Below the pieces are notes generated by a model. It was not told the DNA's origin and did no database searches. It saw only the letters and a list, made by a program, of their open reading frames with translations. From NCBI RefSeq assembly GCF_016587415.1, contig NZ_BNJI01000001.1, positions 1,527,501-1,591,500 on the forward strand: a stretch of 64,000 nucleotides of DNA, in the 5' to 3' direction. Position numbers and translations under genes: made by a program. This DNA comes from Ktedonobacter sp. SOSP1-85. GTDB lineage: Bacteria; Chloroflexota; Ktedonobacteria; Ktedonobacterales; Ktedonobacteraceae. Every line of letters starts with the position of its first letter. Within the stretch, counting starts at the first letter, position 1. This document shows, piece by piece, positions 62,999 to 64,000 of the stretch.

Positions 62999-63595
62999 AT
63001 GACTACATTTGAAAGGTCGTCTGTCTTGACACCTGCTGATTGGATATCAGGTCCGCGCCAGGGGCAATGGACGTATGCTGAGTATGCAGCTTTGCCAGAT
63101 GATGGGCAGCGTTATGAAATCATGGACGGTGTATTGCTTATGGCGCCGTCTCCAACTCCATCACATCAAACAGTGGTCAAGTGGCTTACGTTCTATCTCA
63201 CTCAATGTGTGGATCTCGCTGGTTTAGGAACAGTTTTTACTGCTCCCCTGGATGTTGAGCTGGCTCCTAATCGAGTTGTTCAACCTGATGTTTTTGTTTT
63301 ACGGAGCGAGAATTTGGGCATGGTGACGCCAAGCCGCGTGGTAGGCGCTCTTGACCTAGTTATCGAAGTAACTTCTCCTGGTACGGCTGCATATGATCGT
63401 TTGAAGAAACTTGACGCCTACGCACAGGCAGGAGTATCAGAATACTGGATTATCAGTCCAGAAATGCACACTATAGAAGTGTTGGTGCTCTATACTGATG
63501 GATATCACTCTCAAGGTATCTTTATGGATAAAGATACCTTGCCATCTCAATTATTACCAACCTTGTCTGTAACGGTAGGACAATTCTTCGCATAA
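62999..63595 (+). CDS. Uma2 family endonuclease (DUF820)
   Basis: 198 residues from ATG 62999. Restriction-endonuclease fold (PD-(D/E)xK): VVQPDVFVL and DLVIEVTSPGTAAYDRLKK, followed by DAYAQAGVSEYWIIS, diagnostic for Uma2. Such genes are greatly expanded in Chloroflexota and Cyanobacteria; role unknown. Codon use is richer in A/T-ending codons than its neighbours (e.g. GTT, GTA and TTG), suggesting recent acquisition. Confidence 0.9.
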   Translation: MTTFERSSVLTPADWISGPRQGQWTYAEYAALPDDGQRYEIMDGVLLMAPSPTPSHQTVVKWLTFYLTQCVDLAGLGTVFTAPLDVELAPNRVVQPDVFVLRSENLGMVTPSRVVGALDLVIEVTSPGTAAYDRLKKLDAYAQAGVSEYWIISPEMHTIEVLVLYTDGYHSQGIFMDKDTLPSQLLPTLSVTVGQFFA

Positions 63596-63661
63596 GTTAG
63601 GAGAAATGCAGGTTTTGTTACGTCTCCTAGGTCGTAAACAAACAGAGAGGAGATTTGCCAC

Positions 63662-63865
63662 ATGTCTCGTACCAGGTCCTGGCTCGCTCGCTGGCTCAAC
63701 AATTGGTATATCAGCTCCCTTGCCTGGTCGATCGTTGCGCTGGGCTGGTTTGTGCTCTTTCTCCTCGATTATCACGTGTCTCATATTATTACTGGCATCG
63801 CCTCGCTGGTTATCGCGCTCATGTTCTTTCTGCTGGCGCGCCAGCGCACACAAACAGGCCGCTAG
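63662..63865 (+). CDS. Small two-helix membrane protein
   Basis: 67 residues. Two hydrophobic segments (about 15-35 and 40-58), a basic N-terminus and a basic C-terminal RQRTQTGR. AGGAGA lies about nine bases upstream of the ATG. No family recognised. Confidence 0.65.
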   Translation: MSRTRSWLARWLNNWYISSLAWSIVALGWFVLFLLDYHVSHIITGIASLVIALMFFLLARQRTQTGR

Positions 63866-63949
63866 CTACCACCCTTCACGCTATACAGTCCTGTGCCGAT
63901 ATGATATACTACACGCATATAGAAACATCACGACCGGGAGTTTTTCATC

Positions 63950-64000
63950 GTGTACGCATATACGCAGCAGCGCCAACAAATTCATTCTTGCGCCTGTCGC
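63950..64000 (+). CDS. Start of a gene truncated by the window edge
   Basis: GTG at 63950, with GGGAG about ten bases upstream, opens a frame starting MYAYTQQRQQ to the edge. Not enough for a family call. Confidence 0.35.
   Translation, partial: MYAYTQQRQQIHSCACR

Noticed and set aside
1..64000. tRNA or rRNA genes
   Set aside because: No cloverleaf-compatible T-loop (GGTTCGANTCC) or rRNA-like stretch was found by eye on either strand.

Overview
The window reads as bacterial chromosome from the Chloroflexota, most likely a Ktedonobacteria-type soil bacterium (inference). The signs are moderate-to-high GC, dense short-spaced genes, several multi-membrane GT-C glycosyltransferases, DUF1800/DUF1501 and Uma2 proteins, a solo IscB element, and many long intergenic palindromes. 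No rRNA, tRNA, CRISPR array, prophage or origin was seen.

Layout. 1-3.5 kb: an orphan acidic protein, a DUF4352-like surface protein and a REC-PAS-histidine kinase-REC hybrid kinase. 3.9-6.9 kb: a secreted DUF1800/DUF1501 pair, with the DUF1501 gene broken by a frameshift. 6.9-7.5 kb: a repeat-only island with two dispersed repeat families. 7.5-9.8 kb: a GT-C glycosyltransferase and a single-domain response regulator. 9.8-15.3 kb (minus): E1alpha, E1beta and E2 of a 2-oxoacid dehydrogenase, then lipoyl synthase, which makes the cofactor E2 needs, and an alpha/beta hydrolase. 15.6-17.5 kb: an FHA-PrsW membrane-protease fusion split at a G7 tract. 17.7-27.5 kb: a CCA/poly(A) polymerase-like enzyme, a PIG-V-like mannosyltransferase, nadK-recN, Nudix, GNAT and another GT-C protein. 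27.6-32.5 kb: two tandem paralogous TPR proteins of unknown function. 32.5-37.6 kb: TrmA/RlmD-type rRNA methyltransferase, Maf, GluQ-RS, MscS and NadD. 37.6-39.2 kb: an IscB (Cas9-ancestor) element with its putative omega-RNA, inserted between nadD and a DUF951 gene. 39.5-47 kb: an MFS exporter, a membrane HExxH protein, a P-loop kinase and mutS-mutL. 47-55 kb: a MuiA-like protein, homoserine dehydrogenase, class V aminotransferase, 2H phosphoesterase and two tandem YbdK-like carboxylate-amine ligases. 55-64 kb: full-length cobalamin-dependent methionine synthase MetH, small membrane proteins, a carotenoid oxygenase and a Uma2 nuclease.

Functional threads: lipoate-dependent oxidative decarboxylation (E1/E2/LipA); DNA repair (MutS, MutL, RecN); NAD metabolism (NadK, NadD); methionine and homoserine metabolism (Hom, MetH); envelope glycosylation.

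The most notable non-routine content is: (1) the catalytically intact IscB with an upstream structured RNA and matching hairpins at both ends, the stop codon lying in the right-end hairpin loop; (2) an FHA-PrsW fusion interrupted exactly at a G_GGG_GGA slippery heptamer; (3) a MITE-like repeat whose internal 62-bp hairpin module is amplified four-fold at one site and single at another; (4) about fifteen long intergenic palindromes of mostly unrelated sequence but shared polarity, some with a conserved cap.
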